This document shows, one piece after another, positions 7,756 to 16,209 of a stretch of DNA of 50,936 bases. The stretch's first letter is position 1, and every line of letters starts with the position of its first letter. The position numbers and the translations under genes were made by a program. The notes under the pieces were generated by a model that did not search any database, was not told where the DNA came from, and saw nothing but the letters and a program-made list of their open reading frames with translations. The stretch comes from an uncultured Dorea sp. (GTDB taxonomy: Bacteria > Bacillota > Clostridia > Lachnospirales > Lachnospiraceae): positions 1-50,936 of the forward strand of contig URTM01000019.1 in the NCBI GenBank assembly GCA_900550865.1. Direction: 5' to 3'.

Positions 7756-9099
7756 ATGAGTACAAAAGAAGCAAAACAGATGGATCAGGCATTATTTGAT
7801 TTTTATGGAAAACCATCTATCGGACAGGCATTGCCGCTTGCAATCCAGCATGTACTTGCGATGATCGTCGGATGTGTAACACCATCGATTATTGTTGCGG
7901 GTGTGGCAGGGCTTTCACAGGAAGATTCCGTTATATTAATACAGGCTGCACTGGTAATGTCGGCACTGACCACGTTGCTGCAGTTATTTCCTTTTATAAA
8001 GACAAAAAGCTTCCGCATCGGATCGGCACTTCCGGTTATGATGGGAATCAGTTTCGCATATGTACCAAGTATGCAGGCAATCGCATCGGATTTTGACATC
8101 GCAACGATTCTGGGGGCGCAGATCGTTGGTGGTGTGATCGCATTATTGGTCGGATTGAACATTAAGAGAATCCGTAAGTTTTTCCCACCTCTGATTACGG
8201 GAACGGTTGTATTTTCTATCGGACTTTCCCTGTATCCGACAGCCATTAATTATATGGCGGGAGGAGCAAGCAGCAAGACATATGGTTCATGGCAGAACTG
8301 GCTGGTAGCAGTCATTACATTGATCATTGTAACGGTTCTGAATCATTATGGAAAAGGCGTATGGAAACTTGCGTCTATCCTGATCGGAATTATCGGAGGA
8401 TATATTGTTGCATTATTCTTTGGAATGGTAGATTTCTCATCGGTTGCAACAGCATCTTTCTTCCAGCTTCCGAAGCTGATGCATTTCGGTATTAAATTCG
8501 AACCTTCGGCATGTGTGGCGATCGGTATCCTGTTTGCTATCAATGCAGTACAGGCAATCGGAGATTTCTCTGCAACGACAACCGGTTCTATGGACCGTAT
8601 GCCGACAGATGAGGAACTGACAGGTGGAATTGTGGGTTATGGTTTCAGTAACATTATCTGTGCATTCTTCGGAGGACTTCCGACAGCAACTTACAGCCAG
8701 AATGTAGGTATTGTATCTACGACAAAGGTAGTCAGCCGCGTGGTAATGGGAATGGCAGCCGTGATCCTGCTGGCAGCGGGACTGATCCCGAAGTTTTCTT
8801 CTTTGCTGACAACGATTCCTTACTGCGTACTCGGAGGCGCGACGATCTCTGTATTTGCATCCATTACGATGACAGGTATCAAGCTGATTACGGCAGATCC
8901 TATGGACTTCCGTAATACAACCGTTGTCGGACTTGCAGTGGCAGTCGGAATGGGTGTGACACAGGCAAATGCATCACTGGCACAGTTTCCGGAATGGGTA
9001 ACAACGATCTTCGGAAAATCACCGGTGGTACTTGCAACGATCGTAGCAATCGTGTTAAACTTAACACTTCCAAGAACACAGGAGAAAGCTGAGAAATAA
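7756..9099 (+). CDS. Purine permease of the NCS2 family (xanthine/urate type)
   Basis: 447 residues with about 12-14 hydrophobic segments. The NCS2 fold hallmarks are the QHVLAM motif in helix 1 (residues 26-31), the re-entrant NAVQAIGDFSATT stretch around residues 270-282 and GGLPTATYSQNVG near 310. This is the nucleobase:cation symporter family; the sequence favours the xanthine/uric acid branch over uracil. A GGGAGG site precedes the ATG. It starts the run permease-yqeC-yqeB/mocA, so it probably feeds purines to a selenium-dependent molybdenum hydroxylase. The 233-base region upstream, shared with divergent pepD, was inspected for a purine riboswitch and none was recognised. Confidence 0.9.
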   Translation: MSTKEAKQMDQALFDFYGKPSIGQALPLAIQHVLAMIVGCVTPSIIVAGVAGLSQEDSVILIQAALVMSALTTLLQLFPFIKTKSFRIGSALPVMMGISFAYVPSMQAIASDFDIATILGAQIVGGVIALLVGLNIKRIRKFFPPLITGTVVFSIGLSLYPTAINYMAGGASSKTYGSWQNWLVAVITLIIVTVLNHYGKGVWKLASILIGIIGGYIVALFFGMVDFSSVATASFFQLPKLMHFGIKFEPSACVAIGILFAINAVQAIGDFSATTTGSMDRMPTDEELTGGIVGYGFSNIICAFFGGLPTATYSQNVGIVSTTKVVSRVVMGMAAVILLAAGLIPKFSSLLTTIPYCVLGGATISVFASITMTGIKLITADPMDFRNTTVVGLAVAVGMGVTQANASLAQFPEWVTTIFGKSPVVLATIVAIVLNLTLPRTQEKAEK

Positions 9100-9105
9100 T
9101 CTTAT

Positions 9106-9939
9106 ATGATAAAAAGTTATACGAATGGTGAATGGAAAGAGCCTGGCAGTTTATGCCAGGCTATTGGAGTTTTTAAAGAAGGTTTTGCGCATCACAGGAC
9201 GATTTCTGTTGTCGGCGGCGGAGGCAAGACAACCGTGATCCGGAAAATCATGAATGAGTGCCGGAATGAAGGAATCCCATGTGCCGTCTCTACAACGACA
9301 CATATTCAAAAATATGATACAGAATATTTTCTGGGAGTACCTTCGGTGGAAATGTTCCGCAGAATTATGCTAAAATATGGTGTAGTGTGGATGGGAAAAG
9401 AAACAACGGACAAAAAGCTTACTGCCTTTCCAGACACATATATAAAAGAGATCAGTAACGAGCCGGGCATGCTTCTTCTGGAGGCTGACGGGGCAAAGCG
9501 TCTTCCTGTAAAAGCACCGGCAGAACATGAGCCTGTGATCTGTGCGCAGACCGATATCGTTCTGAATGTGTATGGGATGAGTGCGGTCGGAAAGAAACTT
9601 AAGGATGGATGCTTCCGGGTAAAAGAGATGAAACAGATCCTTGGAAAGACAGAAGAAGATATTCTGTATCCGGAAGATATCGTTACACTTGCAGTCAGTC
9701 AGCGTGCAGGACGAAAATGCGTGGCGGATGATATGGAATATCAGGTGATACTGAATCAGGCGGACACAGAGGAACAGAAAGAAATGGCAGTGAAGATTGC
9801 AGAAGCGATTGTAAAGAAGTTGTCGGGAGAACAGGGAAAGAAGCTGCCAGGCAGGCAGACGGAAGATATGGCTTGTATGGAACGGATCAGCAGAGTTCAC
9901 GTGGTATCAGATCTTATTCAGCTGGAAGAAAGATGGTAA
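9106..9939 (+). CDS. yqeC: YqeC, selenium-dependent hydroxylase accessory protein
   Basis: 277 residues. A P-loop, VVGGGGKTT (about 37-45), is followed by STTTHIQ and LLLEADGAKRLPVKAPAEHE, the hallmark of the YqeC family (putative NTPase). YqeC and YqeB are known by co-occurrence with selenium-dependent molybdenum hydroxylases such as xanthine dehydrogenase and purine hydroxylase, and are thought to help install the labile selenium. The start lies six bases after the permease stop with no clear ribosome binding site, suggesting translational coupling. A perfect 9-bp hairpin lies in codons 12-19. The last third is poorly conserved. Confidence 0.85.
   Translation: MIKSYTNGEWKEPGSLCQAIGVFKEGFAHHRTISVVGGGGKTTVIRKIMNECRNEGIPCAVSTTTHIQKYDTEYFLGVPSVEMFRRIMLKYGVVWMGKETTDKKLTAFPDTYIKEISNEPGMLLLEADGAKRLPVKAPAEHEPVICAQTDIVLNVYGMSAVGKKLKDGCFRVKEMKQILGKTEEDILYPEDIVTLAVSQRAGRKCVADDMEYQVILNQADTEEQKEMAVKIAEAIVKKLSGEQGKKLPGRQTEDMACMERISRVHVVSDLIQLEERW
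9140..9174 (+). other. Attenuator-like hairpin inside the 5' end of yqeC
   Basis: AGCCTGGCA (9140-9148) and TGCCAGGCT (9154-9162) form a perfect 9-bp stem with a 5-nt loop; TTTTT follows 7 bases later (9170-9174). It is in coding sequence, so conservation of protein does not explain its perfection. It may reduce expression of yqeC and yqeB-mocA relative to the permease. Confidence 0.35.
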
Positions 9940-9941
9940 AT

Positions 9942-11366
9942 ATGTCAGAAATATATAAAATTAAAAAGAAAGCGTTGGTCAGAGGAGCCGGAGATCTGGC
10001 AACCGGTGTGGGTGTGGCGCTTCACCGGGCAGAATTTCAGGTGATCATGACGGATATTGCAGTGCCGCTTACCGTCAGACGGGAAGTTGCAATGTCAAGG
10101 GCTGTCTACGAAGGCAGGGTAGAAGTGGAAGGAATAGAAGGAATCCTTGTGAAAAATTACCGGGAAGCCAGACAGGTGCTGGAAGAGGGAAAGATTGCCG
10201 TGATCGTAGACCCGGAAGCAGAGATCCGGAAGGAATTCAGACCGGATGTACTTGTGGATGCAATCCTTGCAAAACGAAATACTGGGACCAGCCGGACGGA
10301 TGCACCATATGTGATCGGCCTGGGGCCTGGATTTACCGCAGGAAAGGATGTCCATGCTGTGATCGAGACGATGCGCGGGACGACGCTTGCCGATATTATC
10401 TATGACGGGCAGCCGATCCCCAATACGGGTGTTCCGGGATATGTGGGCGGCTACGCGCTGGAACGCCTGATCCGGGCATCGGGAACCGGGCGGATGGAGC
10501 CTAAGGCACAGATCGGGGATATTGTCCGGAAAGGGCAGCTGCTGGCTGTGACTGGGGGAGAGCCTGTCTATTCTCAGCTGGATGGTGTGATCAGGGGAAT
10601 GTTACAGGAAGGCGTACAGGTGAAAAAAGGCCTGAAGATCGGTGATGTGGATCCGAGAAAAGATAAAACATTATGTTATCTGATCTCGGATAAAGCCAAT
10701 AAGATTGGCAGTTCTGTAGTGAAGGCCGCAGAAGAACGTCTGTCGGATAAGGAGTATGCGATGATCCTTCTGGCAGCCGGGAAGTCGAGCCGGTATGGAG
10801 ATAATAAGCTGCTGGAAGAACTGGACGGAGGTCGGATGTTCGAACATACTCTTCGTAAGATGCGTGCATTTCCGTTATGTACCCAGGTAGTGGTGACGAG
10901 ATTTGACGAGATAGCGAATGCGGCAAAAGCACAGGGCATGCTGGTTGCAGAGAACCGGGAACCGGATCTTGGAATCGCACATTCCCTGAAATTAGGATTA
11001 AAGAAGGCATTGGAAGAAAACCCGGGCTTAAAAGGTGCCATGTTCATCGTATGTGACCAGCCGGGATTGACAGCCGGGACATTTGCCCGTATGCTTGAGA
11101 TAGGTAAGATGCATCCTGGAAAGATCGTATGTGCCGGACGGAAAGGCAGAATGGGAAATCCTGTATTGTGGGATCAGTGTTTTTTCGAAGAGCTTGGCAG
11201 ACTTTCCGGCGACAAAGGCGGGAAGCAGATCATTGGTGCGCATAAGGAAGCTGTCGTGCTCTGTGAGACAGAAGAAGCAGAGCTTCAGGATGTAGATGTA
11301 CCGGAACAACTGAGAAAATGGGAGAGAGATTATGGAGAATCAGGAAAATCAGGAGAAGAAACATAA
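9942..11366 (+). CDS. YqeB-MocA fusion: Se-hydroxylase maturation protein plus molybdopterin cytidylyltransferase
   Basis: 474 residues from the ATG at 9942, two bases after the yqeC stop and preceded by GGAAG. Residues 1 to about 262 are YqeB (RGAGDLATG near the N-terminus, YVIGLGPGF, NTGVPGYVGGY), associated with selenium-dependent molybdenum hydroxylases. From about 270 a nucleotidyltransferase of the MocA type begins, with ILLAAGKSSRYG and the catalytic Lys a few residues on, and VCDQPG further along; MocA makes molybdopterin cytosine dinucleotide, the cofactor form of xanthine-dehydrogenase-family enzymes. Joining both on one chain ties cofactor nucleotide transfer to selenium insertion. 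No hydroxylase gene is in the window. The end overlaps the next gene by 35 bases. Confidence 0.88.
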   Translation: MSEIYKIKKKALVRGAGDLATGVGVALHRAEFQVIMTDIAVPLTVRREVAMSRAVYEGRVEVEGIEGILVKNYREARQVLEEGKIAVIVDPEAEIRKEFRPDVLVDAILAKRNTGTSRTDAPYVIGLGPGFTAGKDVHAVIETMRGTTLADIIYDGQPIPNTGVPGYVGGYALERLIRASGTGRMEPKAQIGDIVRKGQLLAVTGGEPVYSQLDGVIRGMLQEGVQVKKGLKIGDVDPRKDKTLCYLISDKANKIGSSVVKAAEERLSDKEYAMILLAAGKSSRYGDNKLLEELDGGRMFEHTLRKMRAFPLCTQVVVTRFDEIANAAKAQGMLVAENREPDLGIAHSLKLGLKKALEENPGLKGAMFIVCDQPGLTAGTFARMLEIGKMHPGKIVCAGRKGRMGNPVLWDQCFFEELGRLSGDKGGKQIIGAHKEAVVLCETEEAELQDVDVPEQLRKWERDYGESGKSGEET

Positions 11367-12396
11367 ACGAAGAGTCCGGTATTCCGGAACACATCCGAGA
11401 AATTATAAAGAAAAATACAAAGAACTGAACCCGGAAAAATACGCAGATACGATTTCAAAGGTAATCCAAAAGGGCGGAACACCGGCGGGAATGCACATTT
11501 CCATCTGTGTACAGGAGATTCTGGACTTCTTTGATATCCAGCCGGGGCAGCAGGGACTGGATGCAACGCTCGGATATGGCGGGCATACAGCAAAAATGCT
11601 GGAAAAATTGCAGGGACAGGGGCATATTTACGGACTGGATGTAGATCCGATCGAATCTGCCAAGACAAAGAAACGTCTGGAAGAAAAAGGATTCGGACCG
11701 GACATCCTGACGGTAAAGATTGAGAACTTTGCCAATATTGATAAGGTAGCAGAAGAGGTCGGAAAGTTTGATTTTGTACTGGCGGATCTTGGCGTGTCAT
11801 CCATGCAGATCGATAACCCGGACCGTGGATTTACATTCAAGGCAGAAGGACCTCTGGATCTGCGTATGAATCCGGAGAAAGGAATCAGTGCGGCAGAAAG
11901 ACTGCGCAATATTTCCAGAGAAGAACTTACCGGCATGCTGATCGAGAATTCAGATGAACCGTATGCGGAGGAAATTGCAGAAGCAATCACAGAAAAGATC
12001 CGCAAAGGCGGTAAGATCGAGACAACAACGGGACTTCATCAGGTGATCGAAGAGACACTTGCATTTATCCCGGAAAAAGAGAGAAAAGAAGCAGTGCGTA
12101 AGTCTAGCCAGAGGGTATTCCAGGCGCTTCGCATTGATGTAAATAATGAATTTGAAGTGTTATATGATTTTCTTGATAAACTGCCGGGTGTATTAAAACC
12201 GGGCGGAAAAGTGGCGATCCTCACCTTCCATTCCGGAGAGGACCGTCTCGTAAAGAAATCATTCAAACAATGGAAGAAGGAGGGACTGTACAGTGAGATC
12301 GCAAAAGACGTCATCCGACCGTCCAAAGAAGAATGCTTCCGCAACAGCCGTGCGAAATGCACGAAAATGCGCTGGGCAATCCGGGCAGAAGAGTAA
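11332..12396 (+). CDS. RsmH-like rRNA (cytosine-N4) methyltransferase, paralogue outside the cell-division cluster
   Basis: 354 residues. The MraW/RsmH fold is clear: SAM site LDATLGYGGHTAKML, VLADLGVSSMQID, the DRGFTF stretch, and near the C-terminus AILTFHSGEDRLVK. Classical RsmH methylates C1402 of 16S rRNA and starts about 50 residues later; this protein has an extra basic N-terminus (HPRNYKEKYKELNPEKYAD). rsmH normally sits next to ftsL and pbp genes, so this is probably a second copy whose target may differ. A GGGAGAG site precedes the ATG, which lies within the 3' end of yqeB-mocA. The 3' end holds the start of rlmD. Confidence 0.85.
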   Translation: MENQENQEKKHKRRVRYSGTHPRNYKEKYKELNPEKYADTISKVIQKGGTPAGMHISICVQEILDFFDIQPGQQGLDATLGYGGHTAKMLEKLQGQGHIYGLDVDPIESAKTKKRLEEKGFGPDILTVKIENFANIDKVAEEVGKFDFVLADLGVSSMQIDNPDRGFTFKAEGPLDLRMNPEKGISAAERLRNISREELTGMLIENSDEPYAEEIAEAITEKIRKGGKIETTTGLHQVIEETLAFIPEKERKEAVRKSSQRVFQALRIDVNNEFEVLYDFLDKLPGVLKPGGKVAILTFHSGEDRLVKKSFKQWKKEGLYSEIAKDVIRPSKEECFRNSRAKCTKMRWAIRAEE

Positions 12397-13558
12397 GATA
12401 TCAGCCTGTAAGATCGATAAAAAATGTGGCGGCTGCCAGTTTCAGAAGATGCCATACAAAGAACAGCTGAAAAGAAAGCAGAAGCAGGAAGAACAACTGT
12501 TAGGGGGATTCTGCAAGGTCAGTCCGATCATCGGTATGGAACATCCATATTTTTATAGAAATAAAGTGCATGCGGTATTCGATCATGACAGAAAAGGAAA
12601 TGTGATATCCGGCATCTATGCAGAAGGAACGCACCGCGTAATTGCAGTGGAAGAATGTCTGATCGAAGATAAGAAGAGTCAGGAGATCATCCGCACGATC
12701 CGTGAACTTCTGCCGTCTTTTAAGATCAAGACGTATAACGAGGATACCGGATACGGACTTTTAAGACATGTCCTGATCCGCAGGGGCTTTGAGACTGGTG
12801 AGATCATGGTGGTTCTGGTGCTTGGTTCCCCAATCCTGCCATCAAAGAATAATTTCGTGAAAGCCTTAAGAAAGGTGCATCCGGAGATCACGACCGTGGT
12901 ACTGAATGTGAATAACAAGCAGACCAGTATGGTATTGGGGGACAGAGAGAAACCAATCTACGGACCGGGATTTATTAAGGACAGATTATGCGGCTGTACA
13001 TTCCGTATTTCGCCAAAATCATTCTATCAGGTGAATCCGGTACAGACGGAGGTCCTTTATAATACAGCCATGGACTATGCGGAACTGACTGGAAAAGAGA
13101 CGGTGATCGATGCATACTGCGGAACCGGTACAATTGGTCTGATCGCGGCTAAGAATGCAAAGAGAGTGATCGGAGTAGAGCTGAACAAAGATGCGGTAAA
13201 AGACGCAAGGGTCAATGCGAAGGAAAATGGCATCAAGAATGCCGAGATCTATGCGGGTGATGCGGGAAGATTCATGGTAGATATGGCTTCGAAGAACCAG
13301 AAAGCAGATGTCGTATTCATGGATCCGCCGAGAGCCGGAAGTGATGAGAAGTTCCTTTCTTCAGTAATAAAGCTCGGACCGGAGAGAGTTGTCTATGTGT
13401 CCTGCAATCCGGAGACACTGGCGAGAGATCTGAAATATCTGACGAAACACGGCTATCAGGCTGTGAAGATCCAGCCGGTGGATAACTTTCCGTTCTGTGA
13501 TCATATTGAGACGGTAGTGAAGCTTGTGAAAAAGAAACCGGGTAATGTAAGGAAGTAA
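12293..13558 (+). CDS. rlmD: 23S rRNA uracil-C5 methyltransferase, RlmD/RumA type
   Basis: 421 residues. An iron-sulfur site is suggested by CKIDKKCGGC plus a later Cys (VEECLIE). The SAM region reads VIDAYCGTGTIGL; catalytic motifs are FMDPPRAG and VYVSCNPETLARDL, whose Cys is the nucleophile. This fits the TrmA/RlmC/RlmD family that makes 5-methyluridine. The GTG start at 12293 has a strong AAGGAGGG site 8 bases upstream, entirely within the rsmH-like gene, giving a 104-base overlap. The first 40 residues are basic and low in conservation, so a start at an internal GTG near 12350 cannot be excluded. Confidence 0.9.
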   Translation: MRSQKTSSDRPKKNASATAVRNARKCAGQSGQKSKISACKIDKKCGGCQFQKMPYKEQLKRKQKQEEQLLGGFCKVSPIIGMEHPYFYRNKVHAVFDHDRKGNVISGIYAEGTHRVIAVEECLIEDKKSQEIIRTIRELLPSFKIKTYNEDTGYGLLRHVLIRRGFETGEIMVVLVLGSPILPSKNNFVKALRKVHPEITTVVLNVNNKQTSMVLGDREKPIYGPGFIKDRLCGCTFRISPKSFYQVNPVQTEVLYNTAMDYAELTGKETVIDAYCGTGTIGLIAAKNAKRVIGVELNKDAVKDARVNAKENGIKNAEIYAGDAGRFMVDMASKNQKADVVFMDPPRAGSDEKFLSSVIKLGPERVVYVSCNPETLARDLKYLTKHGYQAVKIQPVDNFPFCDHIETVVKLVKKKPGNVRK

Positions 13559-13563
13559 AGAAA

Positions 13564-13578
13564 TATATTGAAAGTATA
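13564..13578 (+). promoter_or_regulatory. 15-base sequence shared by two upstream regions
   Basis: TATATTGAAAGTATA here is identical to 17103-17117. Both copies lie within the 150 bases upstream of a gene with a strong AAGGAGGAAG site (SPFH gene, cytidylate-kinase-like gene). It is close to an inverted repeat (TATA...TATA). It could be a common promoter element or operator. Confidence 0.3.
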
Positions 13579-13688
13579 AAAAAGGTTAAACAGAAGATCT
13601 GAATCGCCATGTGTCTGGAAGAAATGGTGAGTGAAAGTTGTAATGGAATCAAAAACGGATATCAGGATGAAAAAAGGAGGAAGAGCTT

Positions 13689-15023
13689 ATGGGACTTATT
13701 AAGGCAGCAACCGGCGCAGCAGGTGGAACAATGGCAGACCAGTGGAAAGAATTTTTCTACTGCGATGCACTGGACAATGACACATTGATGGTGCGTGGAA
13801 AGAAACGTACAGATAAGCGGTCATCGAACACAAAGGGACACGATAATGTGATTACGAACGGATCAGGAATTGCGGTAGCAGACGGACAGTGTATGATGAT
13901 CGTGGATCAGGGAAAAATCGTGGAAGTGTGTGCAGAACCGGGAGAGTATACCTATGATACAGCTTCGGAACCGAGTATATTCTGCGGCAGTCTGGGAGAA
14001 GGGATCAAGGCGACATTTCAGACGATCGGAAAGAGGTTCACGTTTGGCGGAGATACGGCAAAAGATCAGAGAGTGTATTATTTTAATACCAAAGAAATCA
14101 CAGACAACAAATTCGGTACGGCGAATCCGGTATGGTTCCGTGTGGTAGATAAAAGGATCAATCTTGACAAAGATATTGAGATCCGCTGTAACGGAATCTA
14201 TTCATTCCGTATGACAGATCCGCTGCTGTTCTATACCAACGTCGGTGGAAATGTAACAGATTGTTATGAGAAAGATCAGATCGCACCGCAGTTAAAGACG
14301 GAATTTGTAAATGCATTACAGCCGGCATTTGCGAAAATCGCAGAACTGGAGATCAGGCCAAGTCAGATTCCGGCGCATTCGATGGAGATCGGGGATGCGA
14401 TGAATGAGGTGCTGACAAAGAAGTGGTCGGAACTTCGAGGAATTTCCATCGTATCAGTTGCATTTAATCCGGTTACGATCAAAGACGAAGATGCAGAAGC
14501 CATTAAACAGGCACAGAATGCGGCAATGTACACGGATCCAGGCATGATGGCAGCAACGCTTGGTATGGCTCAGGCAGAAGCGATGAAGACGGCGGCCGGC
14601 AATCCAAATGGAGCCATGATGGGGTTCATGGGAATGAATATGGCATCCGGTATGAATGGCGGAGCGAATCTGCAGGGACTTTATAACCAGGGAGCAGAGA
14701 GACAGCAGATGGCACAGGAACAGGCAAGACAGGAGCAGCAGATGGCGCAGGGACAGACAGCGGCAGCAGGAAGCTGGACCTGCAGCTGCGGAACGGTCAA
14801 TGAAGGAAAGTTCTGTATGAACTGTGGAAGCCCGAAGCCTCAGCAGACAGGAAGCTGGACCTGCAGCTGCGGAACGATCAATCAGGGAAAATTCTGTATG
14901 AACTGTGGAAGTCCAAGACCGGCAGCACAGGAGAAATGTAAGTGCAGAAACTGTGGATGGGAACCGTCAGATCAGACAAATCTGCCGAAGTTCTGCCCGG
15001 AATGCGGTACACCATTTCATTAA
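13689..15023 (+). CDS. SPFH-domain protein with C-terminal zinc ribbons (YdjI-like)
   Basis: 444 residues. Residues about 55-290 are an SPFH/flotillin-like domain of the YdjI type (FFYCDALDNDTLMVRGKKR, GEYTYDTASEPSIF, then the IAELEIRPSQIPAHS helix). A Gly/Met/Gln-rich linker follows. The C-terminus has two nearly identical zinc ribbons in tandem (each SWTCSCGT...GKFCMNCGSP, about 361-410) and a third different one (CKCRNCGWEP...FCPECG). In Bacillus subtilis YdjI is recruited to membranes by YdjG and YdjH; homologues of both follow here, so a membrane-stress or membrane-domain role is inferred. A AAAAGGAGGAAG site precedes the start. Confidence 0.85.
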   Translation: MGLIKAATGAAGGTMADQWKEFFYCDALDNDTLMVRGKKRTDKRSSNTKGHDNVITNGSGIAVADGQCMMIVDQGKIVEVCAEPGEYTYDTASEPSIFCGSLGEGIKATFQTIGKRFTFGGDTAKDQRVYYFNTKEITDNKFGTANPVWFRVVDKRINLDKDIEIRCNGIYSFRMTDPLLFYTNVGGNVTDCYEKDQIAPQLKTEFVNALQPAFAKIAELEIRPSQIPAHSMEIGDAMNEVLTKKWSELRGISIVSVAFNPVTIKDEDAEAIKQAQNAAMYTDPGMMAATLGMAQAEAMKTAAGNPNGAMMGFMGMNMASGMNGGANLQGLYNQGAERQQMAQEQARQEQQMAQGQTAAAGSWTCSCGTVNEGKFCMNCGSPKPQQTGSWTCSCGTINQGKFCMNCGSPRPAAQEKCKCRNCGWEPSDQTNLPKFCPECGTPFH

Positions 15024-15103
15024 ACAGTGAAATTTCCAGAATTCTGAAAATTGAAACAGTAAGAAGTGAATAAGATGAGATAAGATCCGGATAAGGAGAG
15101 ACC

Positions 15104-16192
15104 ATGTCTGAAATAAAAGAATACAAATGTCCGGCATGCGGCGGAGCAATGGAATTTGACAGTGCTTCCCAGAAGATGAAGTGTCCTTATTGTGATACAG
15201 AGATTTCGGTGGAAGAATATGAAGCGTTGCATGAAGCTGATGCGAAAAAGGATGAAAAAGCAGGGACCGGGAAAGAGACAGTAGAAAACGGGAAGAGAAC
15301 AGAGGAAGAGACGGGAAATCTTGTTACCTATATCTGTGAGTCCTGTGGCGGGGAGATTACGACGGATAAGAACACGGGGGCGACGACCTGCCCGTTTTGC
15401 GGAAACCGTGTTGTGTTAAAAGGAAAGTTTGAAGGAGAACTGAAACCGGATTATGTGATTCCATTTAAACTGGATAAAAAAGCTGCGAAAGCGGCATATC
15501 AGAAGCACCTCGAAGGAAAAGCATTTATACCAAAAGTGTTTAAAGATGAAAATCATATTGATGAGATCGTGGGTATCTATGTGCCGTTCTGGCTCTTTGA
15601 TATGGATATGGATGCACACGTTACATATGATGCGGAAAAGACCAGAGTGTGGATGTCCGGAGATGTAGAATACACGGAGCATGAATTCTTTCAGGTTGAA
15701 CGTGGAGGTTCGATGGCATTTGAACATATTCCGGAAGATGGATCAAAGAAGATGGCAGATGATCTGATGGAATCTCTGGAACCTTATGATTTTAAAGATG
15801 CGGTTCCGTTTAAGACACCATATCTGGCAGGATATGTTGCAGACCGTTATGATGTAGATGCGGTTGAATGTAAAAAACGTGCAAGAAAAAGAGTGAAAAA
15901 GAGTGTAAAACATTCGATGCGAGAAACTGTAAAAGGATATTCGATTGTAAAACCGGTGTCGGATGAGATCAGGGTCCGTAAGGCAGAACAGAAATATGCA
16001 TTGTATCCGGTATGGATTCTGAATACAACATGGCGAGATGAAAAATTTGTATTTGCCATGAATGGACAGACCGGAAAGATGGTTGGAGATCTGCCGGCAG
16101 ATAATGGAACATTCTGGAAATATGTGATGACCAGAGGAATTGTGATCGGAATTATTCTTTACGCAATTATGTGGCTGATGGTTCTGATATAA
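15104..16192 (+). CDS. Zinc-ribbon membrane protein (YdjG-like)
   Basis: 362 residues. Two N-terminal zinc ribbons are visible: CPACGG with CPYC (Cys9, 12, 27, 30) and CESCGG with CPFCGN (about residues 79-101), separated by a charged linker. The middle is soluble and ends in a hydrophobic segment (about 341-362, RGIVIGIILYAIMWLMVLI), giving a C-terminal membrane anchor. This matches YdjG of Bacillus subtilis, where it works with YdjH to bring the SPFH protein YdjI to the membrane. It lies 80 bases after the SPFH gene and 17 bases before the TPM gene, consistent with one operon. No PspA-like gene (ydjF) is present alongside. Confidence 0.8.
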   Translation: MSEIKEYKCPACGGAMEFDSASQKMKCPYCDTEISVEEYEALHEADAKKDEKAGTGKETVENGKRTEEETGNLVTYICESCGGEITTDKNTGATTCPFCGNRVVLKGKFEGELKPDYVIPFKLDKKAAKAAYQKHLEGKAFIPKVFKDENHIDEIVGIYVPFWLFDMDMDAHVTYDAEKTRVWMSGDVEYTEHEFFQVERGGSMAFEHIPEDGSKKMADDLMESLEPYDFKDAVPFKTPYLAGYVADRYDVDAVECKKRARKRVKKSVKHSMRETVKGYSIVKPVSDEIRVRKAEQKYALYPVWILNTTWRDEKFVFAMNGQTGKMVGDLPADNGTFWKYVMTRGIVIGIILYAIMWLMVLI

Positions 16193-16209
16193 GAAGAGGA
16201 GAAAACAGC

